64,000 nucleotides of DNA from Galbula dea (Eukaryota; Chordata; Aves; Piciformes; Galbulidae): assembly GCA_013399015.1 (NCBI GenBank), contig VWZX01001042.1, forward strand, positions 969,893 through 1,033,892. The letters are read 5' to 3'. The notes below the pieces were generated by a model that worked only from the letters and a program-made list of their open reading frames with translations, ran no database searches and was not told where the DNA came from. Both the position numbers and the translations under genes were made by a program. Below, in pieces: positions 25,801 through 40,800 of the stretch; the stretch's first letter is position 1; each line of letters opens with the position of its first letter.

Positions 25801-28800
25801 TCATTCTGAACTTGATGACAATTAAGCTTTCATCAGCCATGTGTAGATAGAGATCTGCAGCTTCTTGAACAGGGTGCTGACATGTGGCAGATGGATTTAT
25901 GTGTATCTGTTTTGGTGTGGTGACTTTAGTCTGAAACTCCCAGATCTTACACTGCTGTGATTAGTACATGTTTCAGATATCCACTGAAGATAATGGACAC
26001 TTTGAAGTACTTTCCTAGGCAAAGAACTGCTTTAAGATATTGTGATAATGATGTTCAGAGGAAGTGTACTTACACAGTGAATGTGGGTGTTATAATCAAT
26101 AAGTTACCTAGGTTTTGTAAGCCAAAACAAACCACACAACACATTCTGCAGGCTTGTAATCAGAATGTGGAATAATTGATGTGAGGACAGAGAAGTGAGA
26201 AGTGTGTCCTATTTACTTGCTTGTCTGAGGTGGAACAAGAACTGCTCAGAGCACTAGGCATAATGATATTAGTGCAGCCTTTTCTGAAGACAATTTAGTT
26301 TTTTCCACATTGAAAGATTGTTTTTGCCAAGTGCATATATTTACAAGCAGGGCTGCTGTTTAGAGGGAGCTGGAGAGGCTGGAGGAGTGGGTTGGCAGGA
26401 GCATTGTAAAACTCATCAAGGATGAGTGCTAAGTCCTGCGCCTGAGTGGGAAGCCCCTTTCAGCAGGACAGGCTGGGGACTAGTTGGCTGGAGTGCAGCT
26501 CTGCCAAAAAGGTCCTGGAGTTCCTAGTGAATAGCATGGCAACTTGGCTAGCAGCCTCCTGGTTTATGTGACCAGGTATGCACTCAGGAGGTTGATCTGC
26601 TTCTGATCAGCACTTGTGAAACTGCATCCAGTTTCAGGTTTAAACTGGAGGGAGCTCATCAGAGGGCTACCAGGCTGGTCAGCCATGAGCATTTGCTCTG
26701 TGAGGAGAGGGCTGTTTGGCCTGAAGAGACAGCTTTAGGTGGACTCAACAGCAACAGCCCCTAGCAGTTAAGGGAAGGCAATCAAGAAGACAGAGGTAGG
26801 GTCTTCACAGTGGAGCATGGTAAGAGGATGAGGAACAATGGTGGTAGAATTGCAATGGGAAAATCCCAACTAGGAATAAAGAGAAAAATTCACTGTGAGG
26901 ATAATTAAACAGTGGAACAAGTTATCCAGTGAGGTTATGGGATCTCTGTGCATGGAATTTTCAAAGATCTGACTAGACTAAAAGCTATGCATCCTGGCCT
27001 GAATTCAATATTGAGCTTCCTCTGAAGGAGAAAAAAGAAGTTGAGTAGATGGTGACTTCCCAGGATCCCCAAGACCCCTTCTGAATTAATTGCATGATTC
27101 TGTGGAAAATGGCAAGAAGCAGCTTTTCATTGTAGTTGTTTTGGTTTTGGTTTTGTATTTTTGTTTTGTTTTAGTATGTCTTACGATCTTACTTGGGCAA
27201 GATTCTTTCTGTTGTATACCATAAAAGAAAGGGCTGCAGAAACAGTTGTTTTCATCAGGTCTGCACAACCGGGAAGAGTATTCTTGTTATCATATGTGGA
27301 AGAAAAGAGCTATTTTTACTAAGATTATCAAAGCAATATCACTATACTAATCAAGCTGAATATGTTTGAGAATCTAGCAGCTCTGAACTGGCACCTGTAC
27401 TTGGATAGATAGGTATGAGGAAAATTTTCGATTGATTTCTGGACTGCAACGTGGTAGGAGTAGAGACAATGGTTATCCTGGTCTGAGTATATCAATATTT
27501 GGATGAACTGTCAAGGAGGGAAGATTATGTTTGTATGATGTGAGAAGATGACAGATAAAGAATATCTGTGATGCTTTGTGTCCACACAATAAAGTTTTTG
27601 AGATTTCTAAAAGCCATTTGAAGTAGTAAGAAATTTGCTCAGTGTAATTTCACCTAGTATGTAACACTATCTGAAAGCTGACTTGGAGAAGAACAATTAT
27701 TGTGGCTCTCAGAACAAAATTGTTCTTCCCCAACACATCTTTAATAATACCTGTTCTTAATGTTAAAAATTCACATTTCTATAAATGTTCTTTGTGGTTA
27801 GGTTGTGCATTTATTAAGTGTTCAGAGTTAAGTCTGGTTGTATTGTTCAGTAATTTGTTTGGATTATTTTTTGTTATATTAGTATCACAGAGATGTTGAA
27901 GATTTTATAAGAAATGTGATAATGCTTTTAAGGTGAGGGTCTTGCTGTGACTAAATTTAATTGTACTTAAGTTATCGTTTGTGAGAAAATGTTTGCCTTT
28001 CTGAGATGTCCTTCAAAGCTACAGTGACTCAAAAGAGCTTGATTACCTCACGCTTGTGATATGTATTAAGATATCACAAGTTTAGTAGTTTAAACAATGA
28101 AATGTATTCAACACTTTTCATTACAGGGAATGAACAGCAGAGCTACCTGCTTTACTTATTTAATACTAAGTGAACTTCTTTGTGTAGTTTATTCTTAAAA
28201 TGTAATGTTTCTTCCTGTATAAGAATTTCTAATATTTTTTCCACACTTTTCCAACATAATTTTGCTTCTGAATTAATACCCATATCCATCCCTTCAGTAA
28301 AAACTCAGGAAGGAGAAGGGAAAGAGGAAACAGGGAAGGAAATTATAAATAAACAAACATGAGATTAGAGAAGGCAAAGAGCATGAGACAGTATGTTTTT
28401 ATCATTTAAGGGTTAAGGCTAGATTGTGTATCAAGAAGAAGAATAAAACTAACAATATGTTGTGGGTATACTTGAAAAAAGACTTAAGGAATAAGCAAAA
28501 CATACTTCTGTGAGAGGGAGAAATGCATTTTAACACACAAAAGAATATAGCAAAGTCTGGCAAATCAGAAGGAGGGGGAAATAGATTGATAAAAGCATCT
28601 GAGATGGAATGAGTGGGGGAAGAGAAAAGAGATTTTTTTCAAGAAAGTGCCTAAATGAGTTTAGGAAGGATGAAGGAATACATCAGTGACTTTATATTCC
28701 ACAGGATTAAGAAAAGCAAGGAGTGCTTTCTGGAGACATTTTTTCAGTAGCTCCATTTCTTTGCTTGCAGTTACGCTTATTTTCCCGGAAATTTTCTGTG

Positions 28801-31800
28801 ATGAATAAAGCATATCAGTGAAGAAGCTGATGATGAAATGCAAAAGAGAGTTCATTTCTGCAGAAATATAATAGCAGTGATGAGTATGAAGTCAACAATC
28901 AAGTTTGGAAGATACATCTTGAGAGATGTTTAAACTATCCACTACTGACAGCTAGCAGTGAAAGCAAGCTTTCAGGCAATTCTTTTGAAGAAAAAAGTAG
29001 TTGCATTCTGTTCTAGTGATCATGACTATGTGATCTTGCTGCTATTGCTGCTGCTGAAAAGAAGTAATATTTGTGTATGTGTGGGAGTCCTAATCTTTTT
29101 TCAGCTTCTGAAGGATACTACAAATCTCTCTGAGGCCCTTGTTTTATCTTAGGAAGATCCAGGGAAATATATAAATTTCTGACATAAGAGCAATTACTCC
29201 TTCCTACAACACTGAAGTTACATTTTGCTCTCTCTGTAAGGAAATTTCTTCTGTTTCAGGTGCTGCTTAAACTTATTATCCTTCTAGGCTTCAGGTTTTC
29301 ATCTATACCTGGTCCTATGCCTTTGTCATTCATGTGGCTTATGCCTAAGTGCTTCCTTTTTTTAGCTTCTGAATTAGAATCATTACCAGCCTCTGTAAAA
29401 ATGTCTGACTCTGGATGTTGGGGTGTCAGTGACCATGTTTTGTTTTTCAGAAATGTTTTAGGACTTTTTTAATGTGTGGGATTTGGTTAAGTCAGGTGAC
29501 TGCTGAACTCTCATTGGTGAGGGCATGAAATATGCTTCTTTACCACACAGAACCATCTTCGGTGTTCTGGAGTAAGGCAGTGTCTGGTTAGGTGTCTGAT
29601 CTGTTAGAAATCTTGTCTGTTTCAACTGACTCCTTATGAAGCATTTTCTGGTTAAATACAGTATTTTGACAAACCTCTGAAGCTGTACTGTTGCTAACAA
29701 AATAATCTCACATGTTTATAATTTGGGAAATATTACCATTTAGTCTAAAAGTTGAGAGAAACAGTTTGGTTTCATTTGTGGTGGATTTTTTTGTTTGTTT
29801 GGTTTTTGTGTGGTCTTGGGTTTTTTTGTGGTTTTGTTTGGTTTGATTTTTCTGGGTTTTTCTATGTACTGGCAAATAAAGATTGCATTGTATTCTACTT
29901 AAATGAAGATGAAGGAAATAAATATAACACGCTGGGAAGCACAGGCAGTGAATAACAGCTGTCTTAAGGATTTAGGTGTCACTCTGCTCTACTCCTGAAG
30001 CAACTGCTTTAGGCTCATGTGGGAGAAGATCCTTGGCTAAATAAACTAACACAACTGGTCTTATTTGTTTTATTTGCATATGTAAGGCAAAAAGGAAAAT
30101 GGCATATTCCTTTCAACTCTTTCAACATAGAAATTATCTGATACATGAAGTTTTCTTACTTATCTTATTGAATTATCATCTGAGTATTCTTTGTATGGAA
30201 GTATCACTTTATATTGTCACAGGATGTAGAGAGGCAACTAGGAAAGCTAAGGCCTCTCTGGAATTAAACCTTGCAAGGGAGGTCAAGGACAATAGGAAGG
30301 GCTTATAAATATGTGAAGGGTGGGTGTCAAGAGGATGGGGTCAGGCTCTTCTCAGTGGAGCCCAGTGACAAGACAAGGGGCAATGGTTGTAAACTGAAGC
30401 ATAGGAGGTTCCATGTGAATAGAAGAAAAAATTTTTTCACAGTGAGTGTGACAGACCACTGGAACAGACTGCCCAGAGAGTTCGTGGAGTCTCCTTCCCT
30501 GGAGATATTCAAGACCTGTCTGGACACACTTCATTGTGACCTGGTCTAGGGAATCCTTCTGTGGCAGGAGGGTTGGACTAGATGATCTTTCAAGGTCACT
30601 TCCAACTCCTAACATTCTGTGATTCTGTGATATCCAAATAGACAAGAGCACTGTGCAGGGTTGTTTAAACTTCATGGCCGCTAAGTTGCTTGTGCATAGG
30701 TGTGAAGTGTCAGTGGACATAGTTATCCAGTCTCTACTGCTTCTTCAGAAGTCTTTGGGCTCCCCATAAATCAACTCTGATTGGAGGACTGTGTTGGGTG
30801 GGAGTAGGAGACTGGGGCTTAGCTGTGTTTAAATACTCTGATCTATGCTATATGTGTACTTCTATATGTATTACTTCAATATGTAGGATGAAAACAGCGG
30901 CAGGATCCCTCTCACTTTATCCATGTTTTTTCCGGTTCATTACATAACCTGACAGAAGTTAATTGCAACATAAAGCTCATCTGATTGTTTTTTCTCATAT
31001 TTAAAGGAGAAAGAAGACCTATGATGTTAATGTCTAAAGATGAGCATGTTGCCAGATGTTGAAAAGATTTATTTAGTCATTAGTCACTTGTGCTCAGGGA
31101 TTTATTAGTCATAGTAATGTCTCCAGTTAGTTGAGGGGCAGAGAGCATAATTAGGGCACTTTTTGCCTAATTACCGTTAGTTGTATACATCCAGTTTACT
31201 GTTGAGTTTATGAGGCTCGCTGAAGTGTTACAGCAAGAAGTGTGTTAAGAAGTGAGATCTCTTTCCTGTTTATAAAATCATTAAATCTGGGATTAACACC
31301 AGCAGTAAGAGATGTAAAATAATGTCATGCCATGAAACAGAAAAGTTTTAAAGTTTGAGGTCATATTTTTATTCTAAATTGTCGATTCTCCAGATATACT
31401 GTAAAAGACCAACTGAGTGAACTTTGTTGGAAAAAAAATATTTTACAGGAAGTGGAGAGAGAATCAAACATTATATAGTGAAATAATCTTTAGATGAACC
31501 TAGAAAGGAAAAGAATTCCTCTTTGGTTAAGATTGCCATTCTTCTTGGGTTTGTGAGAGAGGGAAAAGTACTACTGTTAAAGTGAGGGTGCAGTTAGCTG
31601 ACATTAATCTTCATGTGTTCATTAGATTTATTTTAACTGCAAAGAAGTAAAAAGGTGTTCAGCCCAAGCTAACTCTTGCTAAATATTTGAATGGCATACC
31701 TGCATTTAACATTTTATTTTCTAGTTTGGAGTGAAATTTGTGTTTCCTTCTACCCCATTCCAAACCGAGGAGAAAACCCTGGACTTTGCAATGTTAGACA

Positions 31801-34800
31801 CAGAGAAACCCAGGTTAAAGGTCAACAGTTTTGAAGCAGCTTGTTTTCCAAAGTGAACGTTCTTTAAAGAACATGGTCTAACAACCTCAGATCCTGGTAA
31901 ACCATCTCAACTGATCCTACCGACTGTGTAAATCTGAAGGGATCCCTACCTTTGAAACATAGTAATTCAAATCTATTGGCTTGTGATATTCCGTGATTTA
32001 TTGTGATATAGATCACTAATTCAGATGACTAGAAATGAATACATGTGCAGTGTCTGTCCTATATTGCCCTTGTGTGTCTAGGTGCTTTTTTGGGGGAGCT
32101 TTATGCAACTTCCCTGAAAACATCCAGATTAAGAATTCAGTGGTCTTGGGCATATTTTAAGGAAGAGTTAAAAGGTACTATTCTGGTAGTGAGATGGGTT
32201 AGTCACAGTCAGTCATATCTGAAGAGGCCAGGACAATTGAAATAGACAAAATAAGAATCACTCCTTTCACTGTGTAGAATGATGAGAGTCTGTTTCATCC
32301 ACATTATATTAATATATCATTAATGCATTATATTTTTACAGTATTTTATTAATAGGATAAAATACTTTATATTGTAAATGTTTAATATAATAGAAAATAA
32401 TTTAATATAATAGATAATAATTATATTATTTTCTGATTTACATAGGTTTCTTTGCTGGTTTATTTAATGCATTAGTGATCCACAAGCTCTTGTTGACCTT
32501 GTGCACTGATATGGAAGTCTGATGTATTGCTCTTCTAGCAGTTTACACTTTTTTCAGTGTGTGATATTTTCTAGATAAAACAAGATAGTTCTGTGTAAAT
32601 AGTAGGAAATGCACATTTTGAGCCAAGACTCTTGTATTTCTTTAGATATTGCCTTTAATTAAATCAGGTCCTTAAATGGATATACTTAGTAGTGGCTAGA
32701 AAATCTGTCAGATGTTGGGATGGAATTTTTCCCTCTCCCCTTGAAACTGCGTTATTAATAGCTCTCTGTGAACTATCAGTGTCCTCATCTCTATACCTAT
32801 TTGTAATTCAGAGTTTTAAAATTGGAGGATGACCAGAGGTCCTCCAATCCAGCAAGACAGAAAATGAAAACCTGAAATGTATTTGTATCTTTTTTTTCTT
32901 GTTAATTTCAAGTTGATTTAAAGATATTAAATAGTGAAAAAGAGAGAAGTGGAGAGCGGGTTGTTTTGAGAGTTGGTTCAATGTCCGTCCTTGGACATTG
33001 CAAGACTTGAATCAAGCCCTGAGCAACCAGCTGTGACCTCAGAGCTGGCCCTTTGAGCGGGAGGCTGGACTAGAGACCTCTCATGATCCCTTTTCACCTG
33101 AGTTGTTCTATGAATTTATAAATAAAATTAAGAGCTCTTCAAAATGTCAAAATATTCAAATGACTGTGAGTGGAGGCATCATGGCTATAACTCCTCTTGG
33201 AGTTTACAGGAATGGCCTGACCTCTTGTACTTTTTATTTTAGCTAAATCTGTGATGCTCTTAGTAACTGTGTGGAAAAAAAAAACCATTAAAGCAGGACA
33301 AAATTGTGTCATCATCACTTCAAATTTTCTGCAAGTAGTTGGGCTGATCCTGCAAGTCAGGTGCCCTGGGTCTGTACAGAGTTCTGGTAGTTTCACTATA
33401 CTTTCTCCTGTTTGTGGAATGGAGGACAAAAACAGGAAGAAGAAATGGTCAGTTTTGTAGTGGGCACGTCTCTTTCCTTAGAGAGCTGCTTATAAATTAA
33501 GTTTTACTCCTCATCATCGTAATGCCCCTAGAGAAAGTCTGGGATTGGTTCTGCACTCCTAGCCGCAGTAAGCTAATTTATATAGTGATTAGATGACATA
33601 AAGTGCAAACAGAACAGAAATATATATACATAAAAAAGCCACATGGTAACAAAACATGAAAGAGATGGCAATAGGTAGCTGCAAGGGAAAAAGAGTGTAT
33701 TTACAAAACTTAGCTTCCTACTTCTTTTAGAGCTCCTGTTAGTGGGATCTTGCTAATGGGAAATGTTAAATATTTAATATCTGACATTTCTGTAATGTCT
33801 ATGTAGTGCAGTAAGGATTAAGTATTTCATAGTGCATTTCAATTTAAGAGAATGAAAGCACTTTTCAGACTGTTACAGCTGAACCTTGTATTTAAAGTGC
33901 ATATTACTTTCAGCAGTAATAGACGCTTGTGACTTTTTTGCAGCAAGCTAGCTATGAAAGTCCTGATATCCAAGCAGTGCCTTTTGTTCATCCTCTGTGA
34001 ACCTACTGAGTTGTGGCAAGCTCTCTGTTGCACTTCCCAAAGTAAGCAGGCATGTCAAAACCACCAAGCAGTTTCCATGATCATGATAGTCTTGTTTTTC
34101 AGTGAGACTTGCAGTGTTGTCTGAGAGGTGATGGGTGACAAATACAGACTGTTGGTGCATTTCCACAAAGGAGTGAAATAAAAGCCAGGCATGCATACTC
34201 CATCTGTGTCCTTTCCTGAATTTTTCTGTCCTTTCTTCCTGAAGGTGTAGTGTTGTCTCCATGTGTAATGTGGAGGTGTTCTTTATTCCTGTAGGCAGTT
34301 TACTGAAGAATTCCGCCTTTAGTTATGGTGGCAGTGAATGCCTGTGTAATTTAGAAGCCCATAAATCCCTTTCTAATAACATAGTAGTAACACTTTTGGT
34401 GTGCAATACAAATTGGCACAAGGACAGTAATTTAATTCCTCTCTTTTACTGGAATATATGTGCTTATGTTAATGTTGAAACTGATTTATATGGATTGCAT
34501 ATTCTTCATAATAATTGCTAGCCAGTGTCCATTTGTTTAAGATATGTTGTGTGACTGTCACAGTTACTGCTATCAGTCTGATGCACTTTGCTTGAATTGA
34601 AGCCCATAGCAGTTCCATGAAATAAGCTGGATGAGTAATATAGATTGCAAACTTTAGTGCTGGAGGAATGCTTTTAAGTCCATGCTCATTTGATTCAAAT
34701 GGAAGGAAAACTACTTCCAGGCATTCTTTGACCTCTCAGTGATATCTGAGTGAATCTGCAGATGCAATCGAGGTATTGTGATTTCTTTTTAATGACTTAG

Positions 34801-37800
34801 TGATTAACTGTATATTGCTACTTATCTGATTAAAAGATAGGCAATAAATGAATGTGTTTCCCTTGTACATTTGTTTCATCTTAATAAAATAGGTAGCTAA
34901 TAAATGATCTTCTTAACTGAAAGAAATGGTACAGCACTGTAACTATACCATGTATACATGCAGATGCATAATTGACATGACTGCAGCTTCTGTGAATGGT
35001 TAGTCATAGCACATGGATGTAATGTCTGTTTGCTTTCTTGAAGTTTGAATGCAGCTGAATAAGTATACAGGTCTTTATCTATCTATCTATCTCATAGAAC
35101 AGAGGCTACTAGGGAGGAGATTCTATTAATGTTGTTGACACCATGATGTATCTATTACCACGATTAAGAATCTCTTAGAAATATTAGTACCATGATTTGA
35201 AAGTGAAATACATCTAGGGAAAAGCTTAGGAATTACATTTTCTGTTTTAAACCAGGAAAAGGCTGAGAGTAAGAGGATGGCTACTGCTGCTTTTATGGGT
35301 TTGACTCCTGGCTTGAGTTTTTCTGTATGGGTGATGTGTTAATGCCTCTCTTGACATGTTTATTAGCTTACACTCTCTACTGCCATGAAACAAAATGTTG
35401 ATGTTTTAAATAAGGGCCTGCCTCATTCTCTTTACACCGGAATGAATTTGGATTTTTATAAAGTACTGTAAATAGTGTTCAATTTTTTATCAGTTTCTTC
35501 TTCACCTCTTGTGTATTTAGTTTCACTGTCTGGGCTGTTTTTTCTTCCTAACCTTGTTTTTTTTGTTCACTCATCACAGAGCTGATAAAGCAGACGATGA
35601 GGACGATGAGGATCTAACAGTGAATAAAACGTGGGTCCTTGCACCAAAGATTCATGGTGGGGATGTAACTCACATACTGGACTCCTTACTTCAAGGTTAT
35701 GATAATAAGCTTCGGCCAGATATTGGGGGTAAGCTCGTAAAATAGTTTAGAAAATAGAAGATGTGAACCAGAGATGGCATGCATTTTGTCAAAGATGGCA
35801 TAAATCTGCTTAATAGAAATTTAAAACGTAATATAGCAAGCTAAATATAACAGCAATAAAATGCAATGGTTTTCTGGAACTGGTAAAAATAATGTTTTAT
35901 GCAATAGCAGATTTTTTATGTTCTATTTACAGTCTTTTTTCTTCTGTAATGTATTGCTTTTTAGGGACAGTGGGAAATCTGCACTAAATTATTAAAAGGC
36001 AATTATAGGTCTTATAGGTATAAACCAGCAATGGTTATTTAAAAATTTGATCTTGAGTCTGTAGGAGTTTGTTACAGAATTGTTCCTAGATATTTTTACT
36101 CCTGCTGTAGAAAAGCATTGTAAGTGTGTATTTTGAGCAAATTTAACTCAACTCAGTTCTCCTCTTAGCTCAGATTTTGGAAAACTTCATTAGGACTATA
36201 TCTTTTCTAAAGGAATACAGGAAGGAAGACTGCATTACTATAGCTCAAACTTTGCAGTTAGTAGGAAGGCAATTTTGTATACTACTAGTAAGTGTAAATA
36301 TTTGGAAGAATGTTGTGTTGAAAACATGGAATACATGAAATCTTGCCAGATCTTGTCTACACATGCATGCTGGATCAAAGTAAGAAAAAATAATTTATTT
36401 CCTCTGAGGTTTTTTTCTTTATCTGTGAAATCAGAGGTGGAGGACATAATTGTTTCTTAAATACTTGGCATTCTCTATCAATGAAATTTGGTGTAATTCT
36501 GTAAGCTGGTTACGAGATAAACAGTGCAACAATCCAGACTTGCTTCATTTATGTAAGAGAACAGAGAGATGCAATCTCAAGCTAAGTATTTTCTTTTGAA
36601 AGCTTCTGAGAAATTGTTCTCTTCCCCAAATTTCTTGCTTCTGTTATGCTGTTGATTGTTACCTTGAAGATGTTGAATGGCAATTTTTCTCTCACTCTCA
36701 TAATCACATGTGAATCTTCTGAAGTTTGTTGCATTCACGTTCTTTTAATTGAATTACTGCAAACATTTAGACAACAAGAAAAGTCTTCTGGTGTATTTTT
36801 CTTCAAGGTCTTGGTGTGAGACATGTGTAGCATTACTTCCCCTCCCTCCCTGACTGCTTGATGCAACAAATAGAAAAGGAATTGCAGGATCACAGAATCA
36901 CAGAACAGCTTGGGTTGGAAGGAACCTTAAAAATCATCTTGTTGCAGTGCTCTTACTGTGGGCAGGGACACCTTTGACTAAGTTAGGTTGCTCGAAATCC
37001 CATCCAACCTAGCCTTGGACACTTCCAGGGATGAGGCATCCATAACTGTGGGAAACTGGTTCATTGCCTCACAGCCCTCATAGTGAAGAATTTCTTCCTT
37101 CTATCTAATCTAAATCTACCCTCTTTCAGTTTAAAGCCATTACTCCTTGGTTTACCACTAAAAAGTCCCTCTTCAGCTTTTCTGTAGACCACCTGTAGGT
37201 ACTGCAAGGCCACTATGAGGTCTCCCCAGAGACTTCTTTTCTTCAGGCTGAAGAACTCTAACTTTCTCAACCTGTTTTCAGAGGAGAGGTGTTCTACCCC
37301 TCTGATCATCTTTGCGGTCCTACTCTGGGCTTGCTCCAGCATGAGGGAAATATGAAGGAATTATGTCTCCAGTACAACTTCTCCTAATGATTAGCTGGTA
37401 GGTGGGGTTTAAAGTAAAGAGAATTCTGTTTCTCTACCCTCCCCATAATACTTAAAAAAAAAAAAAAAGAAAAAGAAAGAATAGAGGAAGAGGAGTTTAT
37501 TCTGAGATGTCAAACGGATTTAGATAGGGACAGAAGATTTCTGCTGTAATCCTTACCTTCATTTTCTGGTTATGTACTAAGTCTTGATAGGGCGAGAACT
37601 TCACCATTTTGTGAGTAACTCAACATACAGCTTTTTGGATTTCAAATATCAGTTCCTGAAAGAAGACACTTGGTTCTAGCTTCTCTCACATAAGTGCTCC
37701 TTTTCTTTTTCTTCTTTGTACTCTTGATGCAATACTTCTGTACCTATCTGACCTTTGCCTCCATCCAGTATATTAAACATAAGGTTCATTAATAATCTGC

Positions 37801-40800
37801 CAGAGTGAGAATGACAGGAGACACTTGGGAGTATTCACTTTGTTGCTACAAGAGCAAAAGTTAAGACTGTCTTTTGGATGGAGGGGAAGTCACAGACTTC
37901 TGCCAGAAGGCAGAAACTTTGGACAATGTAAGATGAAATTTCCAACTTTGAGTGAAGGCATTGCATTCTGTGCATCAGATATTTAATAGATAGAAAAACA
38001 AAATCTGTCTGCAGTGCATTCATCTTAGTCTGCTTCAGTTATGTGGATAAAAACTGGTGTCAGATTCCACATCTTCAGACTATATGTCAGTACTTGTATA
38101 ACAAAGTTATTGAACTGGAATTCTAATTATCTTTCAAAGCACTACTGTCCCACTGAACATTTTTACTATTGAATTACAAAGCTCTGTTACAATAGCAACA
38201 TTTTTTGTTTTGAACCTGGCCTTTTTGGATTTGAACACCAAAGCACAATTTTGTTTTCTTTCTGATGCTGACAGAATTTCAGCATCTCAGAATGAGATAA
38301 GGGATTTCATTGTTAAACATGCAGTTAGTTGAGGGAGATGATAAAGGAGAGCCAAATGAAAATTGAAATGTCAGAAGCAATACTGAAATTTAATAGGCAA
38401 ACCCCACACTGAAATTCTCTGTCTCATTCAAATATCCATGAGTTGTAGTTGTTAACTGGTTCCATTTGCTATGTTTATTAATCTTGCTAGTCTTTAACTT
38501 GATTTATATAATATACTTTGAGGCGTTTGGAGCAGCAAAAGGAGCTAGTGTTAAAGCACCTTCTGCTCAGTGTGAAGTGACAGTAGTTACCAAATGAAGT
38601 CTCTTAACATGTGGTATAAATCCCTTTAATTACAGCTACAACCTTGCATTGTTTCTGTGTTAATAAAGCAGTATTATTCTTTCTGTAGCATTTCCTTTTG
38701 ACTGTCTGACTTTATAACCACGCTGGTTTTGCTGCAGTCCTACATCAAACTAGCTGTTATATTTCAACTTTTATTTTTAAATGCAAGAATTCTGGTTGCA
38801 CACTGTTCCATCTCTCACACCTTAGGGACACTGATATATTAATATTAGGCTATCAATATACAGCACATTTTTTCCAGCTATGTCCAGTGTTTTGTATTAT
38901 ATGGATGAGGCACAACTGATCAATCTGAAAGTTTAATTAAAAATAGGGAATAATAATCAGATACCTACCATGCTAATGGAGTGTTTTCAACCTGAGGAAA
39001 GTCATAACTGAGAGAATTTTTAAGAATGTTGAGGGTGATTGCTCATGGACCTAGAAAAATTGGATACCTAGAGAAATCTGGATAGTTGTAATTGCCCTGT
39101 AAGCAGGGCATGGGTTAGTAATTGCATCTCAGTGCACTAATGTGAAAAGTCATTTACTCAGGGATATAAGGGATACATGAACAAAAGGTGGACTTTCAAG
39201 AAAGTAATGGAAGCACTAATGCTGAAAAGATAAGGACGTTAGGGGAATATTCTGTTGAACAAATGATCTTGGTGTAGCATTGATGAAAGGATGATATAGG
39301 CAGGAAAGTAATAAGCCAAAATAAGCAGGAAAATATCAAGTAAAAGTAAAGAGGTATGTATTCTGAGATGAGAAATATTTTACAAGAACTAAGGGAAATT
39401 AAAATACAGAAACAAGATGTAGAAGAGCATATGTAGTGGATGTTAAAAGTACTGGATATGTGCACTGCATAGAAAATGATGGAAATAATAAAAGTGGTGG
39501 GGTAAGAGTATTTGCTAAAGATGGGTTTCTTTTAAATAAAAAGATAAAAGAAGAAGTATGGAGAACAGGGCTTTGCTTTCATCAAAATCTCTTTGAAAAA
39601 CATTTTTCAGAGATGGAGCTGGAAGCCTCCTGTAGACATTTGAAGCCAAATTTTCAATATAGATAGCCATATAAGTAATATTCCTAGGTAACTGGTTGTG
39701 AGAATTGTATTATTCCATTAAAAACTATTACAAATTGAAGGCCTCTGTTATTTCTGAATGTGGTAGTTGCCTAATTTATTTGCTGAATAACTGCTTTATT
39801 ACCAAGAAGAGATGCTTCTTTAGGCAGTTAATGAGGGGTTATAGAAAACATACTAAAAGAAAATAGGCTTGGAAGAAATTATCAAAAGTTGTCATAGTTT
39901 AAATTAGAAAACATGATAAGTAATAATAAAAAAGGTAAGATACCTTCATTCCAAAACAGGGAATTGTGGTAAACTATGGGAGGGGACTAGTGAATGAAGA
40001 TGAACTAACATTCTATTCAGTAGTGTTGACAATTAGAGAAATGAAAATGAGCACTATCAAGCAGTAAAAAGTAGAGTTCTGCACTTTTGCAATAATGATA
40101 GTAATTTCTGTCAGGGGATGGAGGTTTATAAAGTGAGAATAACTGATAAGGAGAGCCAAGATCAATGAAGAAGGAGGGGGAGGAGGTGCTGCAGGCCCCA
40201 GAGCAGGCATTCCCCTGCAAAGTGTGGTGAAGACCATGGTGAGGCAGCCTGTTCCCCTGCAGCCTGTGGAGGACCCACACTGGAGTAGGTGAATGCCTGA
40301 AAGAGGCTGTGATCCTGTGGGAAGCCTGAGCTGGAGCTGGCCCCTGACAAAACCTGTTGACCTGTGGAGAGAGAAGCCCATGTTGGAGCACGTTTGCTGT
40401 TAGGACTTGTAACACCATGGGGGGACCCATGCTGGTGCGGTCTGTTCCTGAAGGACTGCACCGCATGGAAGGGACCCATGATGGAGCAGTTTGTCAAGAA
40501 CTGTAGCTGTTGAGGACTCACATTGGAGGACTGTATCCCATGGGAGGGATGCCACTCTGGAACAGGGGAAGAGTGTGAGGAGCCCTCCCTCTGAGGAGGA
40601 AGGAGCAGCAGAGACAGTATGTGGTGAACTGACTGCAACCTCCGTTCCCCATCCCCTTGCATCACTGCAGAGGAGGAGGTAGAGAAAATTGGAAGTAAAG
40701 CTGAGCCTGGGAAAAAGGAGAGGTGTTTTAAGATTTAGGGTGTTTTTTTTCTCATTACCCTACTCTGATTTGATTGGCAATAAATTAAAATAATTTTCCC

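Larger units (their letters stand above)
19833..35579 (+). other. GABRG1: GABRG1 intron 1 (15.7 kb)
   Basis: GTGAGT...CATCACAG, phase 2. The first 700 bp belong to the CpG island; the rest is AT-rich. It holds an LTR fragment, three CR1 pieces and several short tandem repeats. I see no further exon. Confidence 0.85.

Noticed and set aside
30271..30720. 92- and 122-codon open frames around 30.3-30.7 kb
   Set aside because: Both are within or antisense to the CR1 3' end.
39436..39666. 76-codon + strand open frame in intron 2 (starting MDVKSTGYVH)
   Set aside because: The composition looks slightly protein-like, but I recognise no family and there is no acceptor-donor pair that joins it in phase to exons 2 and 3; the direct phase-1 join is already complete.
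40013..40665. overlapping minus-strand open frames of 122, 149 and 167 codons
   Set aside because: They lie within the GC-rich ERVL-type LTR piece and are antisense to it; no retroviral or host domain is visible.
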